The notes beneath the pieces were generated by a model, which did no database searches, was not told where the DNA came from, and saw nothing but the letters and a program-made list of their open reading frames with translations. The position numbers were made by a program, and so were the translations under genes. Shown in pieces: positions 1 through 11,486 of a stretch of DNA of 32,665 bases. Source of the stretch: Bacteroidales bacterium (lineage in GTDB: Bacteria; Bacteroidota; Bacteroidia; Bacteroidales; JAGONC01). The first letter of the stretch is position 1. Every line of letters begins with the position of its first letter. The stretch lies in assembly GCA_028716265.1 (NCBI GenBank), contig JAQUQD010000035.1, positions 1 through 32,665 on the forward strand. The letters are read 5' to 3'.

Positions 1-467
1 TGTATTTCACCGAGATCTCCGGCGGAGGATGGGCAACCGACTTCTCTGTCAATTTGATCTGGTTCACAAAAAATATCTTCATCGGGACCGCAGTGAACTG
101 GTCGAAAAATGCCTTACTGTGGAATCTCGTGCTTGACCAGTCCTATGGTCCCACAAACAACGGATGCCAGGATTGCCGGGGGGTGGTGACCCTGAACACA
201 GCAAACGGGAAGATCACCAAAAATGAGGAATATTATGCCATGGCTCATTTTTCAAAATTTGTCAGACCCGGTGCCGTGAGGATTGCCGCACCGCTGCCAG
301 TGGAACTGACTGGCGTCAGTTCTGTCGCGTTCCAGAATCCGGACGGATCCAAAGCCATAATCCTGTGCAACGAAAGCTCCGCATTCCAGACATTTACCGT
401 GAATTACAACAAGAAATACTTCAGTTATTCCCTTGCTCCCCAGGCGGTTGTTACGCTTGCATGGTAA
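1..467 (+). CDS. Glycoside hydrolase family 30 protein, C-terminal fragment (cut by window edge)
   Basis: The reading frame is open from the first full codon at position 3, so the gene starts upstream of the window. The visible part begins YFTEISGG, which looks like the strand carrying the GH30 nucleophile glutamate (codon at 12-14). It continues through the end of the TIM barrel into the small C-terminal beta domain typical of GH30 (HFSKFVRPGAVRI, then AFQNPDGSKAIIL). The same landmarks occur in the complete paralogue 40 bp downstream (HFSKFIHPGARRI, GFRNQDGSIAVIV), so the two genes are a tandem pair. GH30 enzymes are retaining beta-glucosidases, glucosylceramidases, beta-1,6-glucanases and related enzymes; the substrate cannot be read from this fragment. 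The TTG at 54 is not a credible start. Confidence 0.85.
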   Translation, partial: YFTEISGGGWATDFSVNLIWFTKNIFIGTAVNWSKNALLWNLVLDQSYGPTNNGCQDCRGVVTLNTANGKITKNEEYYAMAHFSKFVRPGAVRIAAPLPVELTGVSSVAFQNPDGSKAIILCNESSAFQTFTVNYNKKYFSYSLAPQAVVTLAW

Positions 468-495
468 AAACACTGAAGTGCTGTTTTTTTAAGAA
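468..495 (+). terminator. Weak stem followed by a T run
   Basis: Just after the stop codon a short inverted repeat (CACT, GA, AGTG) is followed by a run of seven T residues. The stem is only four to five base pairs and the next GH30 gene starts 15 bp later, so it may only weaken read-through rather than end transcription. Confidence 0.3.
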
Positions 496-507
496 ATTGA
501 TAAATAC

Positions 508-1965
508 ATGAATACATCCTCCATGAAAAAAACGATCCTGAGCATCATGCTCGCTTTATCCTGTTCGATCCCTTATGCACAACCCAGTATGAAGATCGAC
601 GTCACCAACCGCGATGTACTGATCTATACGACTGCCGAAAACACGGAGTACAGGCTGACCAGGACGAATGCAATACCTTTTTCCCGGTACGGACAACCCT
701 TTGAGAATCAACCATGTGTATTCGCTGATCCATCCGAAATTTTCCAGACTTTCGTTGGCATAGGTGCTGCATTGACTGACGCAGCAGCAGAAACATTCGC
801 TCAACTTTCTGCTGAAACACAGGAGGCATTCCTGACTGCCTGTTTTGATAAAACAGAAGGGATCGGATATTCTCTTGCCCGGACCAACATGAACAGCTGT
901 GATTTCTCCAGCAGGAGTTACACCTATGTCGAAGACAACGATACGTTGTTGGCATCATTTTCCATTGCACATGATGAACAGTACAAGATTCCTATGATCA
1001 GGCGTTCGATAGTGGCGGCAGGAGGACAACTTCCCCTATACATCAGCCCATGGAGTCCACCAGCCTGGATGAAGGATAATCACAACATGCTTCAGGGTGG
1101 TAAACTGCTTCCGGCCTTTTATCAGTCATGGGCCGATTATTTTGTAAAATTCATCCAGGATTATGAAAACCTGGGAATCCCGGTATGGGGACTCACCGTA
1201 CAAAACGAGCCTATGGCCAGGCAAACGTGGGAATCCTGCATGTACACTGCCGCTGAGGAAAGGGACTTCATCAAAAATTACCTGGGGCCAACACTCAGGG
1301 CTAACAGACTCGGTGAAAAACACCTCATCGCGTGGGATCACAACCGTGACCTCATCTATCACAGGGCATCGTGCATCTTCAGCGATACGGCAGCTGCAAA
1401 GTATGTGTGGGGAATCGGCTTCCACTGGTACGAAAGCTGGACAGGGGCTCCTATTCCCGAGAATGTTCGGCGTGTGACAGAGGCATGGCCCAGGAAGAAC
1501 CTGCTGCTCACCGAAGCATGCAACTACCCTTTCAGCTGGCTGACCTTCAACCAATGGCACTGGGGCGAGAACTATGGTAGCGCCATGATCCATGATTTCA
1601 ACAACGGAGCCTGCGCGTGGACCGACTGGAATATCCTCCTTGACGAGAACGGCGGGCCCAACCATGCCAGGAATTTCTGCTTCGCCCCCATTCATGCAGA
1701 CACCCGGAAGGACACACTGCATTTCATGAACTCCTACTATTATATCGGTCATTTTTCAAAATTCATCCATCCAGGCGCACGCCGCATCGCCTGCTCATCC
1801 AGCAGAGCTCAGCTGCTCACGACCGGTTTCAGGAATCAGGACGGCAGCATCGCCGTCATTGTGATGAATCAGGGAGATACCGAGATCAGGTACCGCTTTT
1901 ATGTAGATGAAATGGCGATCGAGACCACCATACTGCCGCATTCGATCACAACCCTGGTTTTTTAA
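508..1965 (+). CDS. Secreted glycoside hydrolase family 30 enzyme (glucosylceramidase-like)
   Basis: This 485-residue protein has an N-terminal signal peptide ending near PYAQ (about residue 25). The barrel follows with familiar GH30 blocks: GIGAALTDAAAE, YSLARTNMNSCDFS, YISPWSPPAWMK. The acid/base glutamate is in VQNEP (E234) and the nucleophile in LLLTEACNYP (E336). The last 75 residues form the C-terminal beta domain. An internal ATG at 523 (MKKTILSIM...) gives a more typical signal peptide and may be the true start. The length fits GH30 and both catalytic residues are present, so it should be active in the periplasm or outside the cell. It follows a GH30 paralogue and its 3' end overlaps the convergent sialidase gene by 20 bp. 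The exact substrate is unknown. Confidence 0.9.
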   Translation: MNTSSMKKTILSIMLALSCSIPYAQPSMKIDVTNRDVLIYTTAENTEYRLTRTNAIPFSRYGQPFENQPCVFADPSEIFQTFVGIGAALTDAAAETFAQLSAETQEAFLTACFDKTEGIGYSLARTNMNSCDFSSRSYTYVEDNDTLLASFSIAHDEQYKIPMIRRSIVAAGGQLPLYISPWSPPAWMKDNHNMLQGGKLLPAFYQSWADYFVKFIQDYENLGIPVWGLTVQNEPMARQTWESCMYTAAEERDFIKNYLGPTLRANRLGEKHLIAWDHNRDLIYHRASCIFSDTAAAKYVWGIGFHWYESWTGAPIPENVRRVTEAWPRKNLLLTEACNYPFSWLTFNQWHWGENYGSAMIHDFNNGACAWTDWNILLDENGGPNHARNFCFAPIHADTRKDTLHFMNSYYYIGHFSKFIHPGARRIACSSSRAQLLTTGFRNQDGSIAVIVMNQGDTEIRYRFYVDEMAIETTILPHSITTLVF

Positions 1966-3550
1966 GCCAGTCCAGGGATACACGTGTGAAATAAAGCTGA
2001 AACTCCTCATATTCTCCGTTTTCGTAAAAGCATCCGATGGTCCCGTCGCTCAGGATCGTAAGACAGGAATAGCCACTCAATCCGGGATTGAGAACCCTGG
2101 AAACCGGCCATGTGGCGCCTTCATCGTAACTGAGGAAAAGAGTGAGGTTTTTTCGGGTGGTCGGGTGTGCGGCTATGGAGAAAAGTAGCCGGCTCCTGTC
2201 ATAGCCATCCAACACCGAAGTGTAACGGACGAAATCCCCATTGACAGCCGGATCGGTCAGCTCATACTGGTAACAGGGAGTGCCCCAGGAGTCTCCTCCA
2301 TCCTCACTGACGACGATCTTCCGGCAGTCGGGCGTCCGGTTCCGTATGTTCATCATCAGGTTTCCGTTATCCAGTTCCACGATCTTGGCCTCATCGCCCA
2401 CAGCTGATGCCATAGCGGGTTTATAATTCCATGACTGTCCTCCGTCATCACTGTAGATCATAAAATTGGAGATGACGTTGCCCGAGTCCTGACGAACGCC
2501 GATGGCTCCGACGATCCTGCCGGAGCGCATCTGGTGTGCGCTTCCCGAAGCGAGCCATGCAGCATACCAGCCAGGGGCATAGATCTGGCCGGTGTGTTCC
2601 GTAGGTGCACTCCACGTCATGCCGTTATCCCGGCTACGGCAGACCTGAAAACGAATGGGGTGGAGGGGAGTGGACTGAAACAGTCCCTGGTGTGAGGCAA
2701 ACATGCACAGTAGATTTCCTGTATTCCGGTCCTTTACCAGTGAAGGATCGCTGGCTCCAAAAGCGTCGAAATCAGCGATGGTGGCTGCCTCCGACCAGCT
2801 GTCGCCCATATCCGTGCTGCGCCGCACCATGATGTCAATGTTGTTCGGCAGGTCGCCGGGCACATCCCGTCGCGCATCCACCGCCACGACAATGGATCCG
2901 TCATCCGCCGTTATCACGGCAGGGATGCGGAAATTCACCGATCCGTAATCACCGCCGGAGAACAGCAGTTTATGCTCCAGCACGATCAGCCTGGCATCGC
3001 CTGTGGTTCCGGAAGCGAGTGTATAAACCCGGCCTCCCAACGTAATTACATTGATCTCACCCTTCAGAAAATTTCCTTCAGCAGCGTCGGGCGACAGGTC
3101 CGCCGTAACCCAGAAATGGTTGAATCCTTCTTTCAGCAGTTGGTTGCCGGTAACCATTATGGTTCCTTCCTGTGGAGCCGCTGTCCCAAACAGATGATCC
3201 GTTGTTAACCTCGGGTTTCCGGCAGTATAATAAACCTTTACTCGGTCAAGGTCCGACAGGCTGGTGGTGCCGTTCAGCTCGAATTCAATGGCTGTCATTT
3301 CCAATGGACTTTCACTTCCTTCGGTTTCGATTCTCACTGCAATGATTCGCTCATTGGCTTCACCCCTGCCAACCGGGATGCTGGTTGTTATGACCGTACT
3401 TTCCTTGTAAACCATCTCCGTTTGGAATCCAGCTTCTCTTCCAGGGGATTGTATCATGCCCTCCTGGGGGAAAACACCCGGGGTAGCTGTCCAAAAAGCA
3501 ACTATTAGAGCGGCCAGATATTTTTTCCTCATTAAGACTGGATTGTTCAT
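1946..3550 (-). CDS. Secreted exo-alpha-sialidase (GH33) with BNR-associated N-terminal domain
   Basis: Sialidases release terminal sialic acid from glycans. The five-bladed propeller is shown by the FRIP motif (VNFRIPAVIT) and five Asp boxes: STDMGDSW, SRDNGMTW, SDDGGQSW, SEDGGDSW and SYDEGATW. Before it lies about 150 residues resembling the N-terminal domain of Bacteroidota BNR-repeat neuraminidases (ELNGTTSLSDLDRVKVYYT, FWVTADLSPDAAEGN). The frame is open to an ATG at 3598, but the ATG at 3550 (MNNPVLMRKK...) is preceded by GAAAGAAAT and gives a better signal peptide; the ATG at 3532 is also possible. It is convergent with the GH30 genes, overlapping the second by 20 bp. Together they suggest glycan or glycolipid foraging; the link is inferred from position only. 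Confidence 0.9.
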   Translation of the reverse strand: MNNPVLMRKKYLAALIVAFWTATPGVFPQEGMIQSPGREAGFQTEMVYKESTVITTSIPVGRGEANERIIAVRIETEGSESPLEMTAIEFELNGTTSLSDLDRVKVYYTAGNPRLTTDHLFGTAAPQEGTIMVTGNQLLKEGFNHFWVTADLSPDAAEGNFLKGEINVITLGGRVYTLASGTTGDARLIVLEHKLLFSGGDYGSVNFRIPAVITADDGSIVVAVDARRDVPGDLPNNIDIMVRRSTDMGDSWSEAATIADFDAFGASDPSLVKDRNTGNLLCMFASHQGLFQSTPLHPIRFQVCRSRDNGMTWSAPTEHTGQIYAPGWYAAWLASGSAHQMRSGRIVGAIGVRQDSGNVISNFMIYSDDGGQSWNYKPAMASAVGDEAKIVELDNGNLMMNIRNRTPDCRKIVVSEDGGDSWGTPCYQYELTDPAVNGDFVRYTSVLDGYDRSRLLFSIAAHPTTRKNLTLFLSYDEGATWPVSRVLNPGLSGYSCLTILSDGTIGCFYENGEYEEFQLYFTRVSLDWLKKPGL

Positions 3551-3610
3551 ATTTCTTTCACTTAGCTGATAAATGATCTCCAGCATAGTAAACGGCATTC
3601 CTTTTCAAGC

Positions 3611-3618
3611 CAAATTTA
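3611..3618 (-). promoter_or_regulatory. Possible -7 box for the sialidase gene
   Basis: On the minus strand this reads TAAATTTG, an exact match to the Bacteroidota -7 consensus TAnnTTTG, about 60 nt before the chosen ATG at 3550. No TTTG or TTG lies at the usual 19-21 bp spacing, so only half of a promoter is visible. Confidence 0.35.
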
Positions 3619-3721
3619 GGTAATTATTATTGAATGAGAGAAACACGTAAGCTCACCGCCACTATGTTTACCGATGTCATCGGCAAGAGGACAGAATGGA
3701 TGACTTAAGAAAGGTTTGAGA

Positions 3722-3752
3722 TTTGTATATTTTCACAACTTCCATATATTTG
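3722..3752 (+). promoter_or_regulatory. Bacteroidota-type promoter of the acetoacetyl-CoA synthetase gene
   Basis: TTTG at 3722-3725, then exactly 19 nt, then TATATTTG at 3745-3752. This matches the published Bacteroidota primary sigma factor consensus (TTTG, 19-21 nt, TAnnTTTG) in both boxes and in spacing. Transcription should start near 3757, giving a leader of about 100 nt that contains three tandem 25-bp repeats. Confidence 0.7.
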
Positions 3753-3772
3753 TGTTTTATTCGATAATCCAT

Positions 3773-3847
3773 AGTGCCGTAGACACAAAAGTACGGTAGT
3801 GCCATAGGCACAAAAGTACGATAGTGCCGTAAGCACGACAGTACGGT
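3773..3847 (+). repeat. Three tandem 25-bp repeats, each with a palindromic core
   Basis: Three adjacent copies start at 3773, 3798 and 3823. Each begins with a near-palindrome of the form GTGCC-xTA-GGCAC (AGTGCCGTAGACAC, AGTGCCATAGGCAC, AGTGCCGTAAGCAC), followed by an 11-bp tail ending AGTACGGT or AGTACGAT. The array ends 7 bp before the ATG of the acetoacetyl-CoA synthetase gene and lies wholly within its predicted 5' leader. It could form small hairpins in the mRNA or bind a dimeric regulator; neither is shown. Confidence 0.85.
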
Positions 3848-3854
3848 AACAGCT

Positions 3855-5897
<2,043 letters not shown>

Positions 5898-5970
5898 ATT
5901 TGTTTCTGTATTTTCCCTAATTTAAAACCCATTTTACTATTCTCAGTTCTTAATTCTTAATTTAAAACAT

Positions 5971-6981
5971 ATGATGAATTACCCCAAAAAAGTAACCATC
6001 GGTGAAATAACCGTGCGCGACGGCTTTCAGCATGAAGAGCATTTCATTCCGACCGAAGCCAAACTTTGGATCCTGGAACAGTTGATATTGGCCGGATTCA
6101 AATACATCGAGGTGACCAACCTCGGCAATCCCAGGGGAATGCCCCAGTTCAGGGACGCGGACGCCTTGTTCAGGGGGATACGGAACAGCAAAAAGGTGAA
6201 AGATAACCTGCAGGACGTCGTGCTGACCGCTATCACGATCCGTGAAAAAGCCATCGAACGCGCGATCCAGCTCCGGCAGGAAGGCATCGGCCCCGACCGG
6301 ATCCTGCTGATGGTCTCCACCAGCGAGTCGCACCACAAGCGGAATTCAGGGCTGAGTCTGGCCGACTACTGGAAGATGTCGGAAGAATGGATCCCAAAAG
6401 CGCATGATGCCGGCATACTGGTCAACGGCACCGTCAGCACCATCTGGGGCTGCCCCATCGAAGGCCCCACAGAAATGTCAAAAGCCATCGAATTCACCAA
6501 ACGCTGGTTCGACATCGGCGCTGACGACGTGGAACATGCCGACCACGACGGCTCCGCATCCCCTGACCGCGTCTATAAATACTATTCGATGCTGCTGGAT
6601 GCTATCCCGACACCGGAAAAACACGTCGTCCACTTCCACACTACACGCGGATGGGGCCTGGCCAACGTGCTGGCAGCACTGCAGGCCGGAATGACCAACT
6701 TCGAGAGCACCATGGGCGGCATCGGCGGCCAGCCCGCCAACTTCTTCGACGGATATCCCGTCGCAGGAACAGGCAAATACTATTACGATGATCCGAATAT
6801 CGTTGGACTGGTCACCACCGAAGATATGGTGGTGATGTTGGACGAAATGGGTATTGATACACAGGTAAACGTGGATAGGGTGCTCGATATCGGCCGGATG
6901 GTCGAGAAGATCGTCGGCCGCCGTCTCCGCTCCGAAGCCATCCGCAACGGACGCATCCCGAAGGAGTTGACAGGAAGATGA
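5971..6981 (+). CDS. HMG-CoA-lyase-like DRE-TIM metallolyase
   Basis: This 336-residue protein belongs to the HMG-CoA lyase / pyruvate carboxyltransferase family. It begins with TVRDGFQ, the metal-binding RDGxQ motif. Strand landmarks follow: YIEVTNLGNPRGMPQ, the HFHTTRGWG block (equivalent to HCHDTYGQ in HMG-CoA lyase) and VTTEDMVVMLDEMGI. The signature loop GLGGCPYA of true HMG-CoA lyases is here GGIGGQPANFFDG, so the catalytic loop cysteine is replaced, and the loop is longer. It may therefore cleave or condense a related acyl-CoA or 2-oxoacid rather than HMG-CoA. Two ATGs (5971, 5974) are possible. TAAATTTG at 5895-5902, overlapping the previous stop codon, could be a -7 box. Its place after acetoacetyl-CoA synthetase suggests branched-chain or ketone-body metabolism. 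Confidence 0.75.
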   Translation: MMNYPKKVTIGEITVRDGFQHEEHFIPTEAKLWILEQLILAGFKYIEVTNLGNPRGMPQFRDADALFRGIRNSKKVKDNLQDVVLTAITIREKAIERAIQLRQEGIGPDRILLMVSTSESHHKRNSGLSLADYWKMSEEWIPKAHDAGILVNGTVSTIWGCPIEGPTEMSKAIEFTKRWFDIGADDVEHADHDGSASPDRVYKYYSMLLDAIPTPEKHVVHFHTTRGWGLANVLAALQAGMTNFESTMGGIGGQPANFFDGYPVAGTGKYYYDDPNIVGLVTTEDMVVMLDEMGIDTQVNVDRVLDIGRMVEKIVGRRLRSEAIRNGRIPKELTGR

Positions 6982-6993
6982 TTAATTTCAAAT

Positions 6994-8070
6994 CTACTCA
7001 TACTCCAATATCTCCGCTTCCCCATTCATGATGCTGATCCCCGACATCATCAGCGCCTCGAAACTGTTGACGCTGGGATAGAGCATCACGTCGGCGATTT
7101 TGCTCACCCGGTTGGTCACGTTCCTGATGAACCGCTGGCTGTTGAAAATATTCCCGGATAACAGGATCGCATCCACATTCCCTTCGAGTACCGTTGCCAT
7201 GGCGCCGATTTCCTTGGAGACCTGGTAAGCTAGGGCATAGGAATAGAAGGTCGCCGTGTCGTCGCCCGACATGATCCGCTTGTCGATCTCATTGATACTG
7301 CTCGTGCCAAGATAGGCAGCATACCCTCCTCCTTCGGTGATCATCCGGATCATCTCCTCTTCGGTGTATTTTCCGCTGAAGCACATCCTGACCAGGTCCC
7401 CAACGGGCAGAGTTCCGGTGCGGGATATTGAAAACGGTCCATCCCCGTCAAAGGTGTTGTTTACGTCAATCACCCGGCCCTGCTTGTGGGCACCCACAGA
7501 GATCCCCTCACTGCCAATGTGTACCACCACCAGGTTGAGCTCTTCGTATTTCCGGTGTACCGAACGGGCGTATTTCCTGGCGACAAACTTATGGCTAAGC
7601 GCATGGAAAATGGATTTCCGCTTGAACAGGGGATGCCCCGAGACCCGGGCCACATCGTCCAGCTCATCCACCACGATCGGGTCCATAATGTAGGCCTTTT
7701 TCCCAAGTGACTCGGCAATATCCGCCGCTATCAGTCCGCCCAGGTTAACGGCATGCTTGCCCAGCAGCCCGATACGAAGATCCTCCTTCATCCGCTCGTT
7801 GATCTCATAGATACCCGACTTCAGAGGTTTGACCAATCCACTCATGCCCATGACCACCTCGATCAGGTCGGCATTGATATCATTTTCTGTGAGTTCCTTC
7901 AGGATAAGGTTCCTGCGCCAGTCCTTCTGGTCAATGACGTCCCTGAAACGGGCAATTTCCTGTGGTGAATGCTTAATGGTCTTAAGAAAGATCAATTCCG
8001 TACCCAGATAGACGGCAACCTTGGTTTCATAGGGTTCAGGGTAAATGATAAGTATTTTCCGGTCAGCCAT
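6994..8070 (-). CDS. buk: Butyrate kinase family protein
   Basis: Butyrate kinase interconverts butyryl phosphate plus ADP with butyrate plus ATP; some members prefer isobutyrate or other branched acids. The 358-residue length is typical. Family motifs include VGAHKQGRVIDVNNTFDGDGPF, here split as VGAHKQGRVIDV and FDGDGPFSI, then GTLPVGDLVRMCFSGKYTE and ILLSGNIFN of the ASKHA fold. The phosphate-binding loop is unusual: most members have HLGGGISVG or HMGGGISVG, but this protein has HIGSEGISVG, one residue longer and with fewer glycines. It starts 12 bp after the stop codon of icmF on the same strand, so the two are probably cotranscribed. Phosphate butyryltransferase, the usual partner, is absent here. 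The fused mutase upstream makes isobutyrate a plausible substrate. Confidence 0.9.
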   Translation of the reverse strand: MADRKILIIYPEPYETKVAVYLGTELIFLKTIKHSPQEIARFRDVIDQKDWRRNLILKELTENDINADLIEVVMGMSGLVKPLKSGIYEINERMKEDLRIGLLGKHAVNLGGLIAADIAESLGKKAYIMDPIVVDELDDVARVSGHPLFKRKSIFHALSHKFVARKYARSVHRKYEELNLVVVHIGSEGISVGAHKQGRVIDVNNTFDGDGPFSISRTGTLPVGDLVRMCFSGKYTEEEMIRMITEGGGYAAYLGTSSINEIDKRIMSGDDTATFYSYALAYQVSKEIGAMATVLEGNVDAILLSGNIFNSQRFIRNVTNRVSKIADVMLYPSVNSFEALMMSGISIMNGEAEILEYE

Positions 8071-8082
8071 AATGTGGATGAT

Positions 8083-11000
8083 TTACATGTTTCTTCTGTA
8101 TTGCCCCCCCACTTCGAAGAGGGAGTCGGTGATCTGTCCAATGGAACAATATTTTGAGCATTCCATGAGCTGCTCGAAAACATTCAGGTTGTTCAGCGCC
8201 GCATGCTGGAGATCCTGCAATGCCTTGCCTGCTTTCCCGGCCTGTGTTTTATGAAGCTCCTTCAGCATGGAGATCTGGTATTTCTTTTCTTTCACGGTGG
8301 CACGGATCACTTCGCCCGGAGTCACCGTCGGTGATCCTTTCGATGACAGGAAAGTGTTCACTCCCATGATCGGAAGTTTACCGCTATGCTTCATGTGCTC
8401 GTAATAGAGCGACTCTTCCTGGATCTTCCCCCGCTGGTACATGGTCTCCATGGCGCCCAGCACCCCGCCGCGCTCCGCAATCCGGTCAAATTCGGATAAG
8501 ACCGCCTCTTCGACAAGATCGGTCAGCTCCTCGATGATGAACGATCCCTGCAGCGGGTTCTGGTTCTTTGCCAGCCCCAGCTCGTGGTTGATAATCAGCT
8601 GGATGGCCATAGCCCGGCGCACCGATTCCTCGGTTGGGGTGGTGATGGCCTCGTCGTAGGCATTGGTGTGCAGCGAGTTGCAGTTGTCGTAAATGGCGTA
8701 CAGTGCCTGCAGCGTCGTACGGATGTCGTTGAAGTCGATCTCCTGGGAGTGCAGCGAGCGGCCCGAGGTCTGGATGTGGTACTTCAGCTTCTGGGAACGT
8801 TCGTTGGCGCCGTATTTCAGCTTCATCGCCTTGGCCCAGATCAGACGCGCCACGCGACCGAGTACCGAGTACTCCGGATCGATCCCGTTGGAAAAGAAAA
8901 ACGAGAGATTGGGGGCAAAATCATCCACCTTCATACCCCTGGAGAGATAATACTCCACATAGGTAAATCCGTTGGACAGCGTGAACGCCAGCTGGGAGAT
9001 GGGATTGGCACCTGCCTCGGCAATATGGTAACCTGATATGGAAACAGAGTAGAAATTCCGGACGTTATGCCTGATGAAATACTCCTGGATGTCGCCCATA
9101 AGCTTCAGGGAGAAATCGGTCGAATAGATGCACGTGTTCTGCGCCTGGTCTTCCTTGAGGATATCCGCCTGCACCGTGCCCCTGACCGTCCGGAGCGTAT
9201 GGGCCCTGATCTTTTCATAGACGTCCAACGGCAGCACCTGATCCCCGGTGATTCCCAGCAACAGCAGGCCCAGCCCGTCGTTCCCCCTGGGAAGCTCTCC
9301 CTGGTACTGCGGACGTCGTGTTCCCTTTTCCTGATAGACCGCTTCGATCTTCCGGGTGACTTCCTCCACCAGTCCTTGTTCCCGGATATACAGTTCGCAC
9401 TGCTGGTCAATGGCCGCATTCATGAAATACCCCACCATCGTGGGCGCAGGGCCATTGATGGTCATCGATACGGACGTCTTCGGATCACACAGGTTGAAAC
9501 CGGAATACAGCTTCTTGGCATCATCCAGGCAGGAGATGGATACACCGGAATTCCCTATCTTGCCATAGATATCCGGCCGGATGTGGGGATCGTTGCCATA
9601 CAGGGTGACCGAATCGAAAGCCGTGGAAAGCCGAACGGCTGGCATGCCGTACGATACGTAATGGAACCGTTTGTTGGTGCGTTCCGGGCCGCCTTCCCCA
9701 GCGAACATACGCGTGGGATCTTCCTCCTCGCGCTTGAAGGGGAACACGCCAGCAGCATACGGAAACTCGCCCGGTACGTTCTCACGAAGGTTCCATTTCA
9801 GGATATCGCCCCATGCTGTATATCCCGGCAGGAGGATCTTCGGGATCATCAGATGGGAAAGGGATTCGCTGTGGGTTTCCACTTTGATCTCCTTATCCCT
9901 GACCTTATAAATAAAATACGGATCTCGGTAGCACTTTTTCTTCTCTTCCCAGGTCTCCAGTACTTTTTTACTGGCACCGTCCAGCTTCAATTCATATTCA
10001 TGGTAAAGTTTTTCCAGCCGGTCCCTCACGGGCTTATCCTGAATAGTTTCCTTCAGGGAATCCATAGAGGACCTGAGGCTGTAAAGCTTTTGGGCAACAT
10101 CGGCCTGGTCCTCCGCCCAGTGGTTGTAATTCCGTACCGTGTCGGCAATTTCTGCCAGGTAGCGGGTACGGTTGGGGGGGATGATGAAGATCTTTTCCGA
10201 GAGCTCTGGGATGATCCTGGCTTTGGTGGCAAAACTGACTCCTGTTTTTTCTTCGATCAGGTGGATCAGGTTCTTATAAAAGTTGTTCACGCCGGGATCG
10301 TTGAACTGGGAGGCGATGGTCCCGTAAACGGGTATGGTTTCGGGATCCGCTGTCCAGAGAAGGTGATTGCGGATGTATTGTTTCTTCACGTCGCGCAGGG
10401 CATCCAGCGACCCGCGTTTGTCGAACTTGTTCAGTGCGATGATATCGGCAAAATCCAGCATGTCGATCTTTTCCAGCTGGATGGCAGCGCCGTATTCGGG
10501 GGTCATCACGTACATGGAAACGTCGCTGTGGTCAATGATCTCCGTATCGGACTGGCCGATGCCCGATGTTTCGAGCAGAATCAGGTCGAAGCCTGCGGCC
10601 TGCACGATGCACAGGGCGTCCTTCACATACTTCGACAGGGCGAGGTTGGACTGGCGCGTGGCCAGGGAGCGCATGTACACGCGGGGATGGTGGATGGAAT
10701 TCATCCGTATGCGGTCGCCCAGCAGGGCGCCGCCCGATTTTCGTTTGGAGGGATCCACCGAGATAATGGCGATCCGTTTCTCCGGGAAATCGATCAGGAA
10801 GCGCCTGACGATCTCATCGATCAGCGAGGATTTGCCGGATCCTCCCGTGCCGGTGATGCCCAGCACGGGCGACTGTTTGCATTTCTTTGCCTCCTGGAGG
10901 GTCCCGATGATCTCCCGGACCGACTCAGGGAAATTCTCCGCCGCCGAGATCAGCCGCGCGATGGACCGATAATCCATGGCGATAATTTTCTGTACGTCAA

Positions 11001-11457
11001 TATGGTTGTCGGATCCGGTCGGGAAATCGCACTTGGCCATCACGTCGTTGATCATTCCCTGCAGCCCCATTTTCCGTCCGTCGTCGGGGGAGTAGATCCC
11101 GGCGATGCCATAGGCATGCAGCTCATCGATCTCATGGGGAAGGATGGTCCCGCCCCCGCCGCCGAAGATCTTGATCTGTCCGCTCTCATTTTCATGCAGC
11201 AGGTCGTACATGTACTTGAAAAACTCAATGTGCCCTCCCTGGTAGCAGGTCACGGCGATGGCCTGGACATCTTCCTGGATGGCGCACTGCACGATCTCTG
11301 CCACGGAACGGTTGTGCCCCAGGTGAATCACCTCGGCGCCGGTGGACTGCAGGATGCGCCGCATCACGTTGATGGCCGCATCGTGCCCGTCGAACAGCGA
11401 CGCAGCAGTGACGACCCGGATAGGATTCTGTGGCTTGTACGGTTTGGGGTCGGTCAT
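8083..11457 (-). CDS. icmF: Fused isobutyryl-CoA mutase (B12-dependent, with built-in G-protein chaperone)
   Basis: IcmF interconverts isobutyryl-CoA and n-butyryl-CoA by an adenosylcobalamin radical mechanism. From the N-terminus there is a B12-binding domain with [10 protein letters not shown] (H25), a MeaB-like GTPase domain with P-loop [27 protein letters not shown] and NKFDKRG, then the large mutase barrel. In the barrel, the position of methylmalonyl-CoA mutase Tyr89 is Phe (TRMFAGEGG) and that of Arg207 is Gln (EDQAQNTCI), the isobutyryl-CoA-type pair. The frame is open to an ATG at 11502, but the first 15 codons are repeat DNA and contain a TAnnTTTG box. I therefore chose the ATG at 11457 ([15 protein letters not shown]), giving 1124 residues. 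Butyrate kinase follows 12 bp downstream. Confidence 0.95.
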   Translation of the reverse strand: MTDPKPYKPQNPIRVVTAASLFDGHDAAINVMRRILQSTGAEVIHLGHNRSVAEIVQCAIQEDVQAIAVTCYQGGHIEFFKYMYDLLHENESGQIKIFGGGGGTILPHEIDELHAYGIAGIYSPDDGRKMGLQGMINDVMAKCDFPTGSDNHIDVQKIIAMDYRSIARLISAAENFPESVREIIGTLQEAKKCKQSPVLGITGTGGSGKSSLIDEIVRRFLIDFPEKRIAIISVDPSKRKSGGALLGDRIRMNSIHHPRVYMRSLATRQSNLALSKYVKDALCIVQAAGFDLILLETSGIGQSDTEIIDHSDVSMYVMTPEYGAAIQLEKIDMLDFADIIALNKFDKRGSLDALRDVKKQYIRNHLLWTADPETIPVYGTIASQFNDPGVNNFYKNLIHLIEEKTGVSFATKARIIPELSEKIFIIPPNRTRYLAEIADTVRNYNHWAEDQADVAQKLYSLRSSMDSLKETIQDKPVRDRLEKLYHEYELKLDGASKKVLETWEEKKKCYRDPYFIYKVRDKEIKVETHSESLSHLMIPKILLPGYTAWGDILKWNLRENVPGEFPYAAGVFPFKREEEDPTRMFAGEGGPERTNKRFHYVSYGMPAVRLSTAFDSVTLYGNDPHIRPDIYGKIGNSGVSISCLDDAKKLYSGFNLCDPKTSVSMTINGPAPTMVGYFMNAAIDQQCELYIREQGLVEEVTRKIEAVYQEKGTRRPQYQGELPRGNDGLGLLLLGITGDQVLPLDVYEKIRAHTLRTVRGTVQADILKEDQAQNTCIYSTDFSLKLMGDIQEYFIRHNVRNFYSVSISGYHIAEAGANPISQLAFTLSNGFTYVEYYLSRGMKVDDFAPNLSFFFSNGIDPEYSVLGRVARLIWAKAMKLKYGANERSQKLKYHIQTSGRSLHSQEIDFNDIRTTLQALYAIYDNCNSLHTNAYDEAITTPTEESVRRAMAIQLIINHELGLAKNQNPLQGSFIIEELTDLVEEAVLSEFDRIAERGGVLGAMETMYQRGKIQEESLYYEHMKHSGKLPIMGVNTFLSSKGSPTVTPGEVIRATVKEKKYQISMLKELHKTQAGKAGKALQDLQHAALNNLNVFEQLMECSKYCSIGQITDSLFEVGGQYRRNM

Positions 11458-11478
11458 GGGAAAATGAAACTGTTCAGG

Positions 11479-11486
11479 CAAAGATA
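11479..11486 (-). promoter_or_regulatory. Possible -7 box for icmF-buk
   Basis: Minus strand TATCTTTG, matching TAnnTTTG, lies about 21 nt before the ATG at 11457. It sits inside the alternative N-terminal extension of icmF, which argues for the shorter start. No -33 TTG is seen at standard spacing. Confidence 0.4.
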
